Positions 35,476 through 44,006 are shown, counted from the first letter of the stretch. The stretch: 64,000 nucleotides of DNA from Sphingopyxis sp. BE259 (GCF_031457495.1 NZ_JAVDWM010000001.1:2902001-2966000); one strand, 5' to 3'. Translations and numbers: made by a program. Notes: generated by a model from the letters alone, not told the origin.

Positions 35476-37683
35476 TCATGCAATCTCCGGCAATTTATCG
35501 AGCAATTTGTCGAGGGTGATCGGATAATTGCGGATGCGGATGCCGGTCGCGTTATAGACCGCGTTGGCAACCGCCGCCGCGACGCCGCAAATCCCCAGCT
35601 CGCCGACGCCCTTCGCCTTCATCGGCGACGTCGTCGGATCGGTTTCGTCGAGGAAGATCACATCCTGATGCGGGATGTCGGCATGGACCGGAACCTCGTA
35701 ACCGGCGAGGTCGTGGTTGACGAAAAAGCCGAAGCGCTTATCGACCGCGAGTTCCTCCATCAGCGCCGACCCCGCCCCCATCGTCATCGCGCCGATCACC
35801 TGGCTGCGCGCCGCTTTGGGATTGAGGATACGGCCTGCGGCGCACACCGCCAGCATCCGGCGGATACGGATTTCGCCGGTCGCGGCATGGACGCCTACCT
35901 CGACGAAATGGGCGCCGAAGGTCGACTGCTGATATTTTTCAGCGAGGTCGCCATAGTCCATCTGGTCCTCGGCGACGAGTTCACCGTCTTTGGCCGCATC
36001 ACCAAGCGCCACGCTGCGTCGGCCCGCCTTGACCTTGCCGCCCGCAAACACCGCATCGGCGGCATTCATGCCGAGCTTTTGCGCCACCGCTTCGCGCAGC
36101 TTGACGCAGGCAGCATAAACCCCGGCGGTCGAACTGTTGGCGCCCCACTGCCCGCCGGATCCGGCCGACACGGGAAAGGCCGAATCGCCCAGCTTCACCA
36201 CCACTTTGTCGAGCGGGAGGCCCATCATTTCGGCCGCCGTCTGCGCGATGATCGTGTAGCTGCCGGTGCCGATGTCGGTCATGTCGGTTTCGACCGTCAC
36301 CACACCCGATGCGTCGAGCCGGACGCGCGCCGCCGACGGTGCGTTCATATTGTTGCGGAACGCCGCAGCGACCCCCATGCCGACCAGCCATTGCCCGTCG
36401 CGCGTCGCGGCGGGTTTCGTGCCGCGCTTCGCCCAGCCGAATTTGTCGGCGCCGATTGTGAGACATTCGTTGAGCTGGCGCTGCGAAAAGGGGCGGCTCG
36501 GCTTTTCGGGATCAACCTGGGTGTCGTTGAGAACCCGGAACTGGATCGGATCGATTCCCAGCTTTTCCGCCAGCTCATCCATCGCGACCTCAAGCGCCAT
36601 CAGCCCGGGCGCTTCGCCGGGCGCGCGCATGGCATTGCCTTCGGGCAAATCGAGCACCGCCAGCCGCATCGCGGTCATCCGGTTCTCACCCGCATACATC
36701 AGACGCGTTTGCGCGACGGCGGTTTCGGGGCCGCCGCCGGGCAGGTCACCCGACCAGCTCTCGTGACCGATCGCCGTGATCTTGCCATCCGCCGTGGCAC
36801 CAATGCGGATCCGCTGGATCGTCGCCGGGCGATGGGTGGTGTTGTTGATCATCAACGGCCGCTGCAGCGCAACCTTGACCGGACGATTGGCGGCTTTGGC
36901 GCCCAGCGCGGCAAGCAGCACATCAGCGCGGTTGAACAATTTGCCGCCGAAACCGCCGCCGATATAGGGCGAGTCGAACCGGATATTTTCCTTGGGGATA
37001 CCGAGCGTCTTCGCCATGTCGCCGACCGACCAGGCGATCATCTGGTTCGACGTCCACAGCGTCAGCTTGTCGCCTTCCCATGCTGCAATCGATGCATGCG
37101 GCTCCATCATCGCGTGGCTGTGATCGGGGGTGGTGTAGCGCGCATCGAGCTGGACCGGCGCAGCGGCAAACGCGCCGGCAAAATCCCCGACAGCGCTGTC
37201 GGGTTCGGTGCCGAACACCGCTGGCGGCTTGACCGCGCCGTCGAGCGCGGCGGCCAACTCAAAAGCGCCCTTGCCGCGCGCATATTCGACGCGGACGAGT
37301 GCCGCGGCGGCGCGCGCCTGTTCAAACGTTTCGGCCACCACCAGCGCGATCGCCTGATGATAATGATCGACCGCCGGGCCGCCGAGCAGCTTCGCGGTGT
37401 TAAAGTTGCCCTTGCCCAGCTTGCCCGCATTGGCCGCGGTGACGATCGCCAGCACCCCCGGCGCGGCCTTTGCCGCATCGAGGTTCATCGACGAAATCCG
37501 TCCCTTGGCGATCGCCGATCCGACGACATAGCCATAGGCCTGGTTCGCCGCGACATCGTGCCGTTCATAGGCATAGGGGGCGAGGCCGGTCGTCTTGAGC
37601 GGACCGTCGATGCGGTTGGTGGGTTTGCCGATGACCTTCAGCTGGTCGATCGGGTTGGTCGTCGCGGGGGTATCGAACTTCAT
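35476..37683 (-). CDS. paoC: aldehyde oxidase molybdenum subunit PaoC-like
   Basis: A 735-residue large subunit of the xanthine oxidase family binding molybdopterin cytosine dinucleotide. The catalytic base is Glu695 in KGVGELGICG. Cofactor-binding stretches include FDSPYIGGGFGGKLFNRADV and QWGANSSTAGVYAACVKLRE. The sequence best fits the PaoC/YagR type, which oxidises aromatic aldehydes in the periplasm, and not xanthine dehydrogenase proper. It starts 3 bases after the paoB stop. Together with PaoA (2Fe-2S) and PaoB (FAD) it forms the three-subunit enzyme. Confidence 0.93.
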   Translation of the reverse strand: MKFDTPATTNPIDQLKVIGKPTNRIDGPLKTTGLAPYAYERHDVAANQAYGYVVGSAIAKGRISSMNLDAAKAAPGVLAIVTAANAGKLGKGNFNTAKLLGGPAVDHYHQAIALVVAETFEQARAAAALVRVEYARGKGAFELAAALDGAVKPPAVFGTEPDSAVGDFAGAFAAAPVQLDARYTTPDHSHAMMEPHASIAAWEGDKLTLWTSNQMIAWSVGDMAKTLGIPKENIRFDSPYIGGGFGGKLFNRADVLLAALGAKAANRPVKVALQRPLMINNTTHRPATIQRIRIGATADGKITAIGHESWSGDLPGGGPETAVAQTRLMYAGENRMTAMRLAVLDLPEGNAMRAPGEAPGLMALEVAMDELAEKLGIDPIQFRVLNDTQVDPEKPSRPFSQRQLNECLTIGADKFGWAKRGTKPAATRDGQWLVGMGVAAAFRNNMNAPSAARVRLDASGVVTVETDMTDIGTGSYTIIAQTAAEMMGLPLDKVVVKLGDSAFPVSAGSGGQWGANSSTAGVYAACVKLREAVAQKLGMNAADAVFAGGKVKAGRRSVALGDAAKDGELVAEDQMDYGDLAEKYQQSTFGAHFVEVGVHAATGEIRIRRMLAVCAAGRILNPKAARSQVIGAMTMGAGSALMEELAVDKRFGFFVNHDLAGYEVPVHADIPHQDVIFLDETDPTTSPMKAKGVGELGICGVAAAVANAVYNATGIRIRNYPITLDKLLDKLPEIA

Positions 37684-37686
37684 GGC

Positions 37687-38637
37687 TCAGCCCCTTGCTT
37701 GTGCCAGCACCCCGGCGAGCGTGCGCTCGACCAAGGGCAGTTTATAGGCGTTTTCGTGGCTCGGCTTGGCGCCGGCGAGCAGTTTGGCGGTGACCGCCTT
37801 GGCACCGCGCGGCAGTTCGGCATCCGCCGCTTCGACCCGCCAGGGTTTGTAACCGACTCCGCCGAGCGCGACGCGCCCCGACCCGTCTTTCTGGACGATC
37901 GCCGCGACCGAAATCAGCGCGAAGGCATAGGACGCGCGGTCGCGAACCTTTTGATAGATATGGGTGCCGCCGACCGGTTTCGGCAGCGTGACCGCGGTGA
38001 TCAGCTCGCCGGGCGCTAGAACAGTATCGAGGTGCGGCGTCGTGCCCGGGGCGCGGTAGAAATCGGCGACCGGGACCGAACGCGTCTTGCCCGCTACGTC
38101 GACCGTCTCGACCCACGCGTCGAGCGCGCGCATCGCGACTACCATATCGCTCGGATGCGTCGCAATGCACGCATCGCTGCCGCCGACCACGGCATGCAAC
38201 CGACTGAACCCGCCGATCGCCGCGCAGCCGCTGCCCGGCTTGCGTTTGTTGCACGGCATGTTGGGGTCGTAGAAATAGGGGCAGCGCGTGCGTTGCAGCA
38301 GATTGCCCGCCGTCGTCGCCTTGTTGCGGAGCTGACCCGACGCTCCCGCGACCAGCGCCCGCGACAACAGGCCATAGTCGCGCCGCACCCGCGCATCGGC
38401 GGCCAGATCGGTGTTGCGGACCATCGCCCCGATACGCAGCCCGCCATCGTCGGTCGGCTCGATCTTGGCGAGCGCGAGACGGCTGACGTCGATCAGATGC
38501 GACGGGGTCTCGATCTCCAGCTTCATGAGGTCGAGCAAATTGGTGCCGCCCGCGATAAAGCGCGCGCCCTTTGTCTTCGCAAAGGCGGCGGTCGCGGCAG
38601 CAGGCGTTTCGACCCGCTCATAGGTGAAGCTCTTCAT
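37687..38637 (-). CDS. paoB: aldehyde oxidase FAD-binding subunit PaoB-like
   Basis: A 316-residue FAD subunit. The FAD site is [20 protein letters not shown] and the second motif [18 protein letters not shown]. Unlike most FAD subunits of the family it has an extra cysteine cluster, [20 protein letters not shown] followed by C, the mark of PaoB-type proteins that also hold a 4Fe-4S cluster. ATG 38637 overlaps the paoA stop by four bases (ATGA), so translation is coupled. The longer frame to 38850 lies antisense to nothing conserved and is rejected. Confidence 0.93.
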   Translation of the reverse strand: MKSFTYERVETPAAATAAFAKTKGARFIAGGTNLLDLMKLEIETPSHLIDVSRLALAKIEPTDDGGLRIGAMVRNTDLAADARVRRDYGLLSRALVAGASGQLRNKATTAGNLLQRTRCPYFYDPNMPCNKRKPGSGCAAIGGFSRLHAVVGGSDACIATHPSDMVVAMRALDAWVETVDVAGKTRSVPVADFYRAPGTTPHLDTVLAPGELITAVTLPKPVGGTHIYQKVRDRASYAFALISVAAIVQKDGSGRVALGGVGYKPWRVEAADAELPRGAKAVTAKLLAGAKPSHENAYKLPLVERTLAGVLAQARG

Positions 38638-39275
38638 GCCTTCACTCCCGCCACGTCGGTCATTGCGTCGATGATGTTCGAATAGGCACCGCAGCGGCAG
38701 ATATTGCCGCTCATCCGTTCGCGCAGTTCGCTCGCGGTAACCTTCGGCGCTTTGGTCAGGTCGGCGGTGACATGACTGGGTATGCCTGCCTTGATCTCGT
38801 CGAGCACCGCGACCGCCGAACAAATCTGGCCGGGGGTGCAATAACCGCATTGATAGCCGTCATGTTCGACGAACGCATCCTGCATCGGGTGCATCTTGTC
38901 GGGTGTGCCCAGCCCCTCGATCGTGGTGATCGTGTCGCCGTCGTGCATCACCGCCAGCGTCAGGCAGCTATTGATCCGCCGCCCATCGACGATGACGGTG
39001 CACGCGCCGCACTGGCCATGATCGCAGCCTTTCTTTGTGCCGGTCAGGTGGAGATGTTCGCGCAGCACGTCGAGCAGCGACGTCCGTGTGTCGAGTTCGA
39101 GCGCGTGCGGCGTCCCGTTCACTTCAAACGCGACCTTGGAGGTCGGCGGCGACGCGGCCGCGGCCTTGCCAGGCGCCGCAGTGGCGCGCGTTGGCACGAC
39201 GGTCACCGCCGCCACCGAAGCGCCGCCCGCGAGCACGCCGCGCCGCGAAAAATCAAGATCCCCTGGCGTTGGCAT
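38634..39275 (-). CDS. paoA: aldehyde oxidase 2Fe-2S subunit PaoA-like, Tat-exported
   Basis: A 213-residue small subunit. A Tat signal is present ([16 protein letters not shown], twin arginines at 11-12), so the folded complex is exported to the periplasm with its cofactors. Two 2Fe-2S clusters are visible: the plant-ferredoxin type [21 protein letters not shown] and the helical type CGYCTPGQ with CRCGAY. ATG 39275 has GAGGA upstream. It heads paoA-paoB-paoC. A possible TetR-type operator lies about 140 bases upstream. Confidence 0.94.
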   Translation of the reverse strand: MPTPGDLDFSRRGVLAGGASVAAVTVVPTRATAAPGKAAAASPPTSKVAFEVNGTPHALELDTRTSLLDVLREHLHLTGTKKGCDHGQCGACTVIVDGRRINSCLTLAVMHDGDTITTIEGLGTPDKMHPMQDAFVEHDGYQCGYCTPGQICSAVAVLDEIKAGIPSHVTADLTKAPKVTASELRERMSGNICRCGAYSNIIDAMTDVAGVKA

Positions 39276-39405
39276 CGGATGTCCTCGATTCTGTTTCTGA
39301 TTGCCGTCGGGCGGGCGCCCTACGGGAAGGTCAGGCAGTCAATGCCGCGCGAGCCTTATGGTTTGCCGCGTCGGCGCAGAAGCTTTCGGATTCGGCAATC
39401 AGATT

Positions 39406-39420
39406 AACATACCGATCGGT
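39406..39420 (-). promoter_or_regulatory. TetR-like palindrome over a putative pao promoter
   Basis: ACCGATCGGT (39411-39420) is a perfect 10-bp palindrome of the kind bound by many TetR repressors. On the minus strand it abuts a -10-like TATGTT (39411-39406) that has TTCGGC 18 bases further upstream. It would place the paoA leader at about 130 bases. No tetR gene is adjacent. Confidence 0.4.
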
Positions 39421-40058
39421 CAGCTACCAGCCGAACCCGCCGGAACCGCGGCAAGTTCCCCGCGCGCCTGACGAAACACCTCGATGCTGCCCCAGATTGC
39501 CAGCGTCGCCATGATCGCCGCCACCACAAGGTCGGGCCAGCTTTGCCCCGTGCCGAACACTCCGAGCGCGGCGCCCATCACCGCGACATTGCCGATCGCG
39601 TCGTTGCGCGAGCATATCCATACCGAGCGCATGTTCGCGTCGCCGGTGCGATAGCGATAAAGCATCAAGGCAACCGCAACATTGGCCGCGAGTGCGAGCG
39701 CGCCGATCAGCCCCATCGTTTCGGCATGCGGCGCCGATCCGCTGATGAACCCCCACACCGCCGAACCCAGGACCCACAGGCCGAAAGCAAGCATCGTCAC
39801 CGCCTTCACCTGGGCGGCGCGGGCGCGCCATGCGAGCGCCATGCCGGCGACGCCCAAGCTGATCGCATAATTGGCAGCGTCGCCAAGGAAGTCGAGCGCG
39901 TCGGCCTGCAGCGCGCGCGAATCCGCGGCGACCCCCGCGACGATCTCGACCCCGAACATCGCCGCGTTGATGACCAGCGCCGCCCACAGGATACGCCGCC
40001 AGCGCGGGTCGTTGATCGCGGTCTTGCCGCTGGCACCGGCACAGCAATGATCGGACAA
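39420..40058 (-). CDS. cation diffusion facilitator family metal efflux protein
   Basis: A 212-residue inner membrane CDF-family transporter, shorter than typical (about 300) because it lacks the long cytoplasmic tail. Metal-site aspartates are seen in LQADALDFLGDAANYAIS and SRNDAIGN. An N-terminal SDHCCAG cysteine pair may bind metal. The start is a TTG at 40058 with AAGGAG nine bases upstream; no ATG fits. It is divergent from a MerR regulator and carries that regulator's operator in its promoter, so it is probably induced by a divalent metal such as cadmium, lead, zinc or cobalt. Confidence 0.9.
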   Translation of the reverse strand: MSDHCCAGASGKTAINDPRWRRILWAALVINAAMFGVEIVAGVAADSRALQADALDFLGDAANYAISLGVAGMALAWRARAAQVKAVTMLAFGLWVLGSAVWGFISGSAPHAETMGLIGALALAANVAVALMLYRYRTGDANMRSVWICSRNDAIGNVAVMGAALGVFGTGQSWPDLVVAAIMATLAIWGSIEVFRQARGELAAVPAGSAGS

Positions 40059-40135
40059 GGTCGAGGCTCCTTCCTGCGTCGAACCGGTTTGCGCAGAAAA
40101 GCCTGCTTGGTTCGGCGAGTCGAGACCCTATATGC

Positions 40136-40156
40136 ACCCTGTAGCAACTACAGGGT
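40136..40156. promoter_or_regulatory. MerR-family operator in a divergent promoter
   Basis: ACCCTGTAG-CAA-CTACAGGGT has perfect 9-bp arms. On the minus strand it is flanked by -35 TTGACC and a -10-like CATATA at 19-base spacing, the stretched spacer that MerR regulators correct. It resembles CadR/PbrR/ZntR operators. The merR ATG lies only 6 bases beyond its right end. Confidence 0.88.
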
Positions 40157-40162
40157 CAAGTG

Positions 40163-40573
40163 ATGAAAATCGGCGAACTGTCGCGGGCGACCGGGACCAA
40201 TATCGAAACCATCCGCTATTATGAGCGCATCGGACTGTTACCCGAGCCGCATCGCACCGCCGCGAACTATCGCAGCTATGGCGATCCGCACCGCGCGCGG
40301 CTGACATTCGTGCGCCATTCGCGCGACCTGGGCTTCACGATCGAGGAAATCCGCTCGCTGCTCGACCTGTCGGATGATCCCGGGCGCGATTGCAGCGAGG
40401 CTGACCGGATTGCGAGCCGCCATCTGGCTCAGGTCGAGGACAAGATCGCGCAGCTCACGCTGCTTCGCGACGAACTGACCCGCATCGTCGGGCGCTGCCG
40501 CGGCGGGGTCGCCGCCGATTGCCGGGTGATCGAGGCGCTGGGCGATCATGCTGGGTGTGCGGGGGCGCACTGA
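40163..40573 (+). CDS. MerR family heavy-metal-responsive regulator
   Basis: A 136-residue regulator of the CadR/PbrR/ZntR branch. The N-terminal winged helix reads MKIGELSRATGTNIETIRYY, with the recognition and dimer helix following (FTIEEIRSLLDLSDDPGRDC). Metal ligands are likely Cys in GRDCSEADRIA, RCRGGVAADC and the C-terminal DHAGC. ATG 40163 is preferred to the GTG just before it. The gene starts right beside the shared operator, so it is almost certainly autoregulated. The partner is the divergent CDF transporter. The inducing metal cannot be named from sequence. Confidence 0.92.
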   Translation: MKIGELSRATGTNIETIRYYERIGLLPEPHRTAANYRSYGDPHRARLTFVRHSRDLGFTIEEIRSLLDLSDDPGRDCSEADRIASRHLAQVEDKIAQLTLLRDELTRIVGRCRGGVAADCRVIEALGDHAGCAGAH

Positions 40574-40585
40574 CCTCCATCCCCG

Positions 40586-40696
40586 TTCGTCATTCCCGCG
40601 AAAGCGGGAACCCAGCGGACCAGCATATCGTCCACAAACCCTGGCTTGCGCGCTCGGACGTCGCAACTGGGTTCCCGCTTTCGCCGGAATGACGAG
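40586..40696. repeat. family A palindromic repeat
   Basis: The left arm is CGTCATTCCCGCGAAAGCGG plus GAACCCAG and the right arm is CTGGGTTCCCGCTTTCGCCG plus GAATGACGAG, with a longer central loop (about 45 bases) than other copies. It lies between the 3' ends of merR and ssrA, which converge. Confidence 0.85.
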
Positions 40697-40719
40697 GAGT
40701 GTGACGATTTGAAGGAAAG

Positions 40720-41075
40720 GTGGGACGATTCTGTTGCCCGGCTCGTCCCCAGCCGCTGGTATCCGATTCTGTTGCCCGGTTCGGTCCGAACCGCGTTCTA
40801 TTTGTCTAACCTTAGGCCGTGAGGCTTATCGGTTAGGCAGCCAGAGCGAGTGCTTCGTTATCGTTAGCACCTATTGGTTTTGAGCCTTGAACGGGTTACT
40901 CAGCCCGGGCAAAAATATCGTCTTTGAACACACGTCGATCCTGGTTCGGCCCCGTCAGAAGCCCGCTTTTCCTTGGCGGATCGGCGGGTTTGTGGTGGAG
41001 CCGCCGGGTACTGCCCCCGGGTCCGCTGTATCTATTCCACGACACCATTTATCACCATAGTCGGCCGAAACCGAC
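40720..41075 (-). ncRNA. ssrA: tmRNA, circularly permuted two-piece form
   Basis: The ribosome-rescue RNA. On the minus strand the acceptor piece comes first and ends CGGCTCCACCA (CCA end at 40993), after a T-arm-like CCGGG-GGCAGTA-CCCGG. A 39-base intervening segment (40992-40954) follows. The coding piece starts GGGGCCGAACCAGGATCGAC at 40953; its GGGGCCG pairs with CGGCTCC. The tag frame encodes ANDNEALALAA. Downstream pseudoknot elements include two copies of CCGGGCAACAGAATCG. Alphaproteobacteria are known for this permuted gene, whose precursor is cut into two RNAs. The outer ends are approximate. Confidence 0.93.
40833..40868 (-). other. tmRNA tag-peptide reading frame
   Basis: From the resume codon GCT at 40868 to TAA at 40833, the frame encodes the 11-residue degradation tag ANDNEALALAA. 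The AND start and LAA/AA end are typical alphaproteobacterial tag features recognised by ClpXP. Confidence 0.93.
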
Positions 41076-41081
41076 ATGACC

Positions 41082-41110
41082 TATATAGGATGCTGGAACG
41101 CCTTTGGAAA
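41082..41110 (-). promoter_or_regulatory. putative ssrA promoter
   Basis: On the minus strand, TTTCCA (41110-41105) and TATATA (41087-41082) are spaced by 17 bases, and transcription would begin near 41075, at the start of the acceptor piece. Confidence 0.55.
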
Positions 41111-41136
41111 GGGCCGCCACCCATTTCTACCCCGAT

Positions 41137-41197
41137 CGTCATTCCGGCGAAGCATGTCCTGAGCGCCTGCAAGGCAGTCGAAGGGACCGGGATGACG
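41137..41197. repeat. intergenic inverted repeat between mscL and ssrA
   Basis: CGTCATTCCGGCGAAGCATG on the left and GGTCCC-type bases ending GGACCGGGATGACG on the right form the outer stem, with GTCCTGAGCGCCTGCAAGG inside. Its end motifs (CGTCAT and ATGACG) are shared with family A, but the interior differs. It lies just after the mscL stop and before the ssrA promoter, where it may insulate the two. Confidence 0.6.
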
Positions 41198-41204
41198 GAA
41201 TGGG

Positions 41205-41624
41205 CTATTTCTTACGCAATTCGTCGCGGATTTCGGTCAGGAGCTCGATCTCGGTCGGGCCGACGGGCGCTTCCTCCGCTGGCTTCATGAACTTGCTCGC
41301 CTGCCGCACCAGCAGGAACACCACGAACGCGAGCAGGACGAAATTGATCACTGCGGTCACGAAACTGCCCAGCGCCATGACGTTGGCGCCGCTCGCCTTG
41401 GCCGCCGCCAGCGTCATGCCTGTGGTCACCTTCTCGCCGCCCGACAGGATCAGATATTTGTTGGTGAAATCGACCCCGCCACCGGTGATAAAGCCGATAA
41501 AGGGCATCAGCACATCGTCGGTCAGCGACTTGACGATCGTCCCGAACGCCGCGCCGATGATGACGCCGACCGCCAGCCCCATCACATTGCCCTGATTGAG
41601 AAACGCCTTGAAATCCTTGATCAT
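41205..41624 (-). CDS. mscL: large-conductance mechanosensitive channel MscL
   Basis: A 139-residue inner membrane channel that opens at high membrane tension to protect against osmotic downshock. Signature: FKAFLNQGNVMGLAVGVIIG, then GAAFGTIVKSLTDDVLMPFI (TM1) and SFVTAVINFVLLAFVVFLLV (TM2), with the cytoplasmic helix TEIELLTEIRDELRKK. ATG 41624 has AAGGGG upstream; the longer frame to 41690 is rejected. The length is typical. Confidence 0.96.
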   Translation of the reverse strand: MIKDFKAFLNQGNVMGLAVGVIIGAAFGTIVKSLTDDVLMPFIGFITGGGVDFTNKYLILSGGEKVTTGMTLAAAKASGANVMALGSFVTAVINFVLLAFVVFLLVRQASKFMKPAEEAPVGPTEIELLTEIRDELRKK

Positions 41625-41693
41625 GTTTTCGCCCCTTGTTGGCCGGTCAATTGCAAGTTTCAGACTGCATGACACGATTATCGGCGTCAATGA

Positions 41694-41722
41694 TTGCGGG
41701 GCGACCGGCGTCTTACTATATT
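41694..41722 (+). promoter_or_regulatory. putative sigma-70 promoter of the lemA operon
   Basis: TTGCGG (41694-41699) and TATATT (41717-41722) are 17 bases apart, 47 bases before the lemA ATG. Confidence 0.55.
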
Positions 41723-41769
41723 AAAGCAGTTGGCGCGGCGCCGTGCCGCGCGGAGGGAGTGCCTGACCG

Positions 41770-42366
41770 ATGACTTTCCGTTCCACCCGTTGGTTGATTG
41801 TGCCCGTCGCCGCGATGACCCTGGCCGCATGCGGCATCAACAGCGTTCCCACCAAGGAAGAAGCCGCCAAGGCGAAATGGGCGAATGTCGAGGCCGCGTA
41901 CCAGCGCCGCGCCGACCTGATCCCCAACCTCGTCGAAACCGCCAAGGGCGCCTCGCAAATCGAGCAATCGACGCTGCAAGGCGTGATTCAGGCGCGCGCG
42001 TCGGCGACCCAGGTGAAACTGAGCACTGACGATCTGGAAGATCCCGCGAAGGTGCAGGCGTTCCAGCAGGCGCAAGGCAATGTGTCGAGCGCGCTCGGCC
42101 GCCTGCTCGTCACCGTCGAGGCCTATCCCGACCTGAAAAGCCAGGCGCGCTTTGCCGACCTGATGACCCAGCTTGAGGGCACCGAAAATCGCATCAACGT
42201 GTCAGTCCAGGACTATAATGGCGCGGTGCAGGATTATAATACGACGATCCGCACCTTCCCCGACATCATCGGCGCCAAGATCGTCCATGGCGCCAAGCCG
42301 ATGACGCCGTATCGCGCGGTGACGCCGAACGCCAATCAGGCGCCGAAGGTCGATTTCGGGCAGTAA
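41770..42366 (+). CDS. lemA: LemA family lipoprotein
   Basis: A 198-residue LemA protein. The signal peptide ends VAAMTLAACG, a lipobox, so this LemA is a lipoprotein. The helical LemA domain is clear: WANVEAAYQRRADLIPNLVE, LGRLLVTVEAYPDLKSQARF and ENRINVSVQDYNGAVQDYNT. It is the first of three tightly spaced genes (1-base and 11-base gaps) with two TPM-domain proteins, a common envelope module of uncertain function, possibly linked to membrane stress. Confidence 0.93.
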   Translation: MTFRSTRWLIVPVAAMTLAACGINSVPTKEEAAKAKWANVEAAYQRRADLIPNLVETAKGASQIEQSTLQGVIQARASATQVKLSTDDLEDPAKVQAFQQAQGNVSSALGRLLVTVEAYPDLKSQARFADLMTQLEGTENRINVSVQDYNGAVQDYNTTIRTFPDIIGAKIVHGAKPMTPYRAVTPNANQAPKVDFGQ

Positions 42367-42367
42367 A

Positions 42368-43210
42368 GTGGGCTTGGCCGCCCTGCTTCGTCCGTTCGCA
42401 ACGGCAGCCCTGACCGGGCTGCTGTGGCTGACCGCTGCCCCCGCCGCCGCGCAAACGTTCCCCAAGCTGGCGGGCAATCCCGTTGTCGATCAGGCCGACA
42501 TCATCCCGGCAGGCGAGGAAGCGGCGCTGAATACGCAGCTGCTAGAGCTGGAGCAAAAGACCGGGCACCAGCTGGTGGTCGCGACGGTCAGCGATCTCGA
42601 AGGCCGCGACGTCGCCGATTACGGCTATCGGCTGGGCCGCGAGTGGCAGATCGGCGATGCCGAGAAAGATGACGGGGTCGTCTTTCTGATCGCGCCGAAC
42701 GAGCGGCGGATGCACATTGCGGTCGGGCTGGGGCTCGAACCGGTGCTGACCGATGCGATGTCGGGGCGGATCATCCGCGACACCATTACCCCGCGGTTCA
42801 AGGCGAACGACTATCCCGGCGGCATCCAGGCCGGGGTCAACGCGATTGCCGAGCAGATCCAGCTGCCGCCCGAGGAAGCCGCAGCGCGCGCACAGGCCGC
42901 AGCGGCGCAGGAACGCGACCGCGCCGACGATGGCGACATCGGCGGGCTGATCTTTGTCGCTTTCATCATCTTTTTCTTCTTCATTCTGCCCATGCTGGCG
43001 CGGATCGGGCGGCGCGGCAAAAAGCGGCGCAAGGGCCGCCCATGGGATGCGCCGATCATCATCTGGGGCAGCGACGACTGGGGCGGCGGCAGCGGCGGCG
43101 GCTCATCATGGGGCGGCGGTAGCTGGGGCGGCGGCGGGGGCGGCGGCTTTGGCGGCTTTTCGGGCGGCGGCGGTTCGTTCGGCGGCGGCGGCGCCTCCGG
43201 CGGCTGGTAG
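42368..43210 (+). CDS. TPM-domain protein with Gly-rich tail (YgcG-like)
   Basis: A 280-residue membrane protein. Signal peptide (about 1-28), periplasmic TPM domain (VVDQADIIPAGEEAALNTQL, GREWQIGDAEKDDGVVFLIA), one transmembrane helix (LIFVAFIIFFFFILPMLARI) and a cytoplasmic basic then Gly/Trp/Ser-rich tail ending SFGGGGASGGW. The tail is the standard signature of YgcG-type proteins. The start is GTG 42368, one base after lemA. TPM domains are thought to bind phosphates or metal; no enzyme activity is assured. Confidence 0.9.
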   Translation: MGLAALLRPFATAALTGLLWLTAAPAAAQTFPKLAGNPVVDQADIIPAGEEAALNTQLLELEQKTGHQLVVATVSDLEGRDVADYGYRLGREWQIGDAEKDDGVVFLIAPNERRMHIAVGLGLEPVLTDAMSGRIIRDTITPRFKANDYPGGIQAGVNAIAEQIQLPPEEAAARAQAAAAQERDRADDGDIGGLIFVAFIIFFFFILPMLARIGRRGKKRRKGRPWDAPIIIWGSDDWGGGSGGGSSWGGGSWGGGGGGGFGGFSGGGGSFGGGGASGGW

Positions 43211-43221
43211 GGGACAAGATC

Positions 43222-43908
43222 GTGCCAAAGAAAATCAGCCATGTCAGCGCCGCCGACCATGACATCGTCACCGTCGCGGTTGCTGCGGCGGAGGCGCATA
43301 CCAGCGGCGAAATCGTCACCGTCGTCGCGGCGCAGTCGAACGACTATGACGATGTCGCGCTGGTGTGGGCCAGCGTCATCGCCTTCATCGCGATGTCGGC
43401 AATCGCGCTGTTCCCCGAGTTTTATCGCGGGCTTTACGACCGGCTGACCGGCGGCTGGGGCTATGAGCTGACCGCCAATCAATGGCTTGGCACGGTGATT
43501 GCGGTCGGCGTGCTCAAATGGATCGCCACTTGGCTGATCCTGCTGTGGCGGCCGCTGCGGCTGGCGCTGACCCCGCGTGCGATCAAGGCGCAGCGGGTGC
43601 GCGCCCGCGCCGTCGACCTGTTCAAGGTCGGGACCGAAGCCAAGACATTGGGCCGCACCGGTGTGCTGCTGTACCTCAGCCTGAAAGAACATCGCGCCGA
43701 CATCGTCGCCGACGAGGCGATTGCCGCAAAAGTGTCGGCCGACGTGTGGGGCGATGCGATGGCGGCGCTGATCGAGCGGGTTCGTGCAGGTCAGCCCGGC
43801 GCGGGCATGGCGGCGGCGGTGACGCAGATGGGGGCTGTTTTGGCCGAACATTTTCCGCGCGGCAGCGAGAATCCGAATGAATTGCCCGACCGGTTGATCG
43901 AAATCTAG
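43222..43908 (+). CDS. second TPM-domain membrane protein
   Basis: A 228-residue protein. An N-terminal TPM-like strand-helix unit (ISHVSAADHDIVTVAVAAAE, HTSGEIVTVVAAQSNDYDDV) is followed by two transmembrane segments (LVWASVIAFIAMSAIALFP; WLGTVIAVGVLKWIATWLI) and a C-terminal domain with GRTGVLLYLSLKEHRADIVA. The start is GTG 43222, 11 bases after the preceding TPM gene, so it belongs to the lemA operon. A signal peptide is absent. Confidence 0.88.
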   Translation: MPKKISHVSAADHDIVTVAVAAAEAHTSGEIVTVVAAQSNDYDDVALVWASVIAFIAMSAIALFPEFYRGLYDRLTGGWGYELTANQWLGTVIAVGVLKWIATWLILLWRPLRLALTPRAIKAQRVRARAVDLFKVGTEAKTLGRTGVLLYLSLKEHRADIVADEAIAAKVSADVWGDAMAALIERVRAGQPGAGMAAAVTQMGAVLAEHFPRGSENPNELPDRLIEI

Positions 43909-43914
43909 TTCCCC

Positions 43915-43991
43915 CGTCACTGCGAGCGTGGCGAAGCAATCCAGGGCGACCTTGCACAGCTCTGGATTGCTTCGCTACGCTCGCAATGACG
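43915..43991. repeat. intergenic inverted repeat (family A-like ends)
   Basis: CGTCACTGCGAGCGTGGCGA plus AGCAATCCAG pairs with CTGGATTGCTTCGCTACGCT plus CGCAATGACG. The ends resemble family A but the core is distinct. It fills the gap between the TPM operon and the NUDIX gene. Confidence 0.75.
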
Positions 43992-44006
43992 ATGGAAGGA
44001 ACAATC

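Noticed and set aside
35407..38019. An 870-codon plus-strand frame opposite paoC and paoB
   Set aside because: Antisense shadow of recognised molybdoenzyme genes.
40586..41204. CRISPR array or IS remnant around 40.6-41.2 kb
   Set aside because: The repeated elements are palindromes and duplicated tmRNA pseudoknot segments, with no spacer periodicity and no transposase frame.
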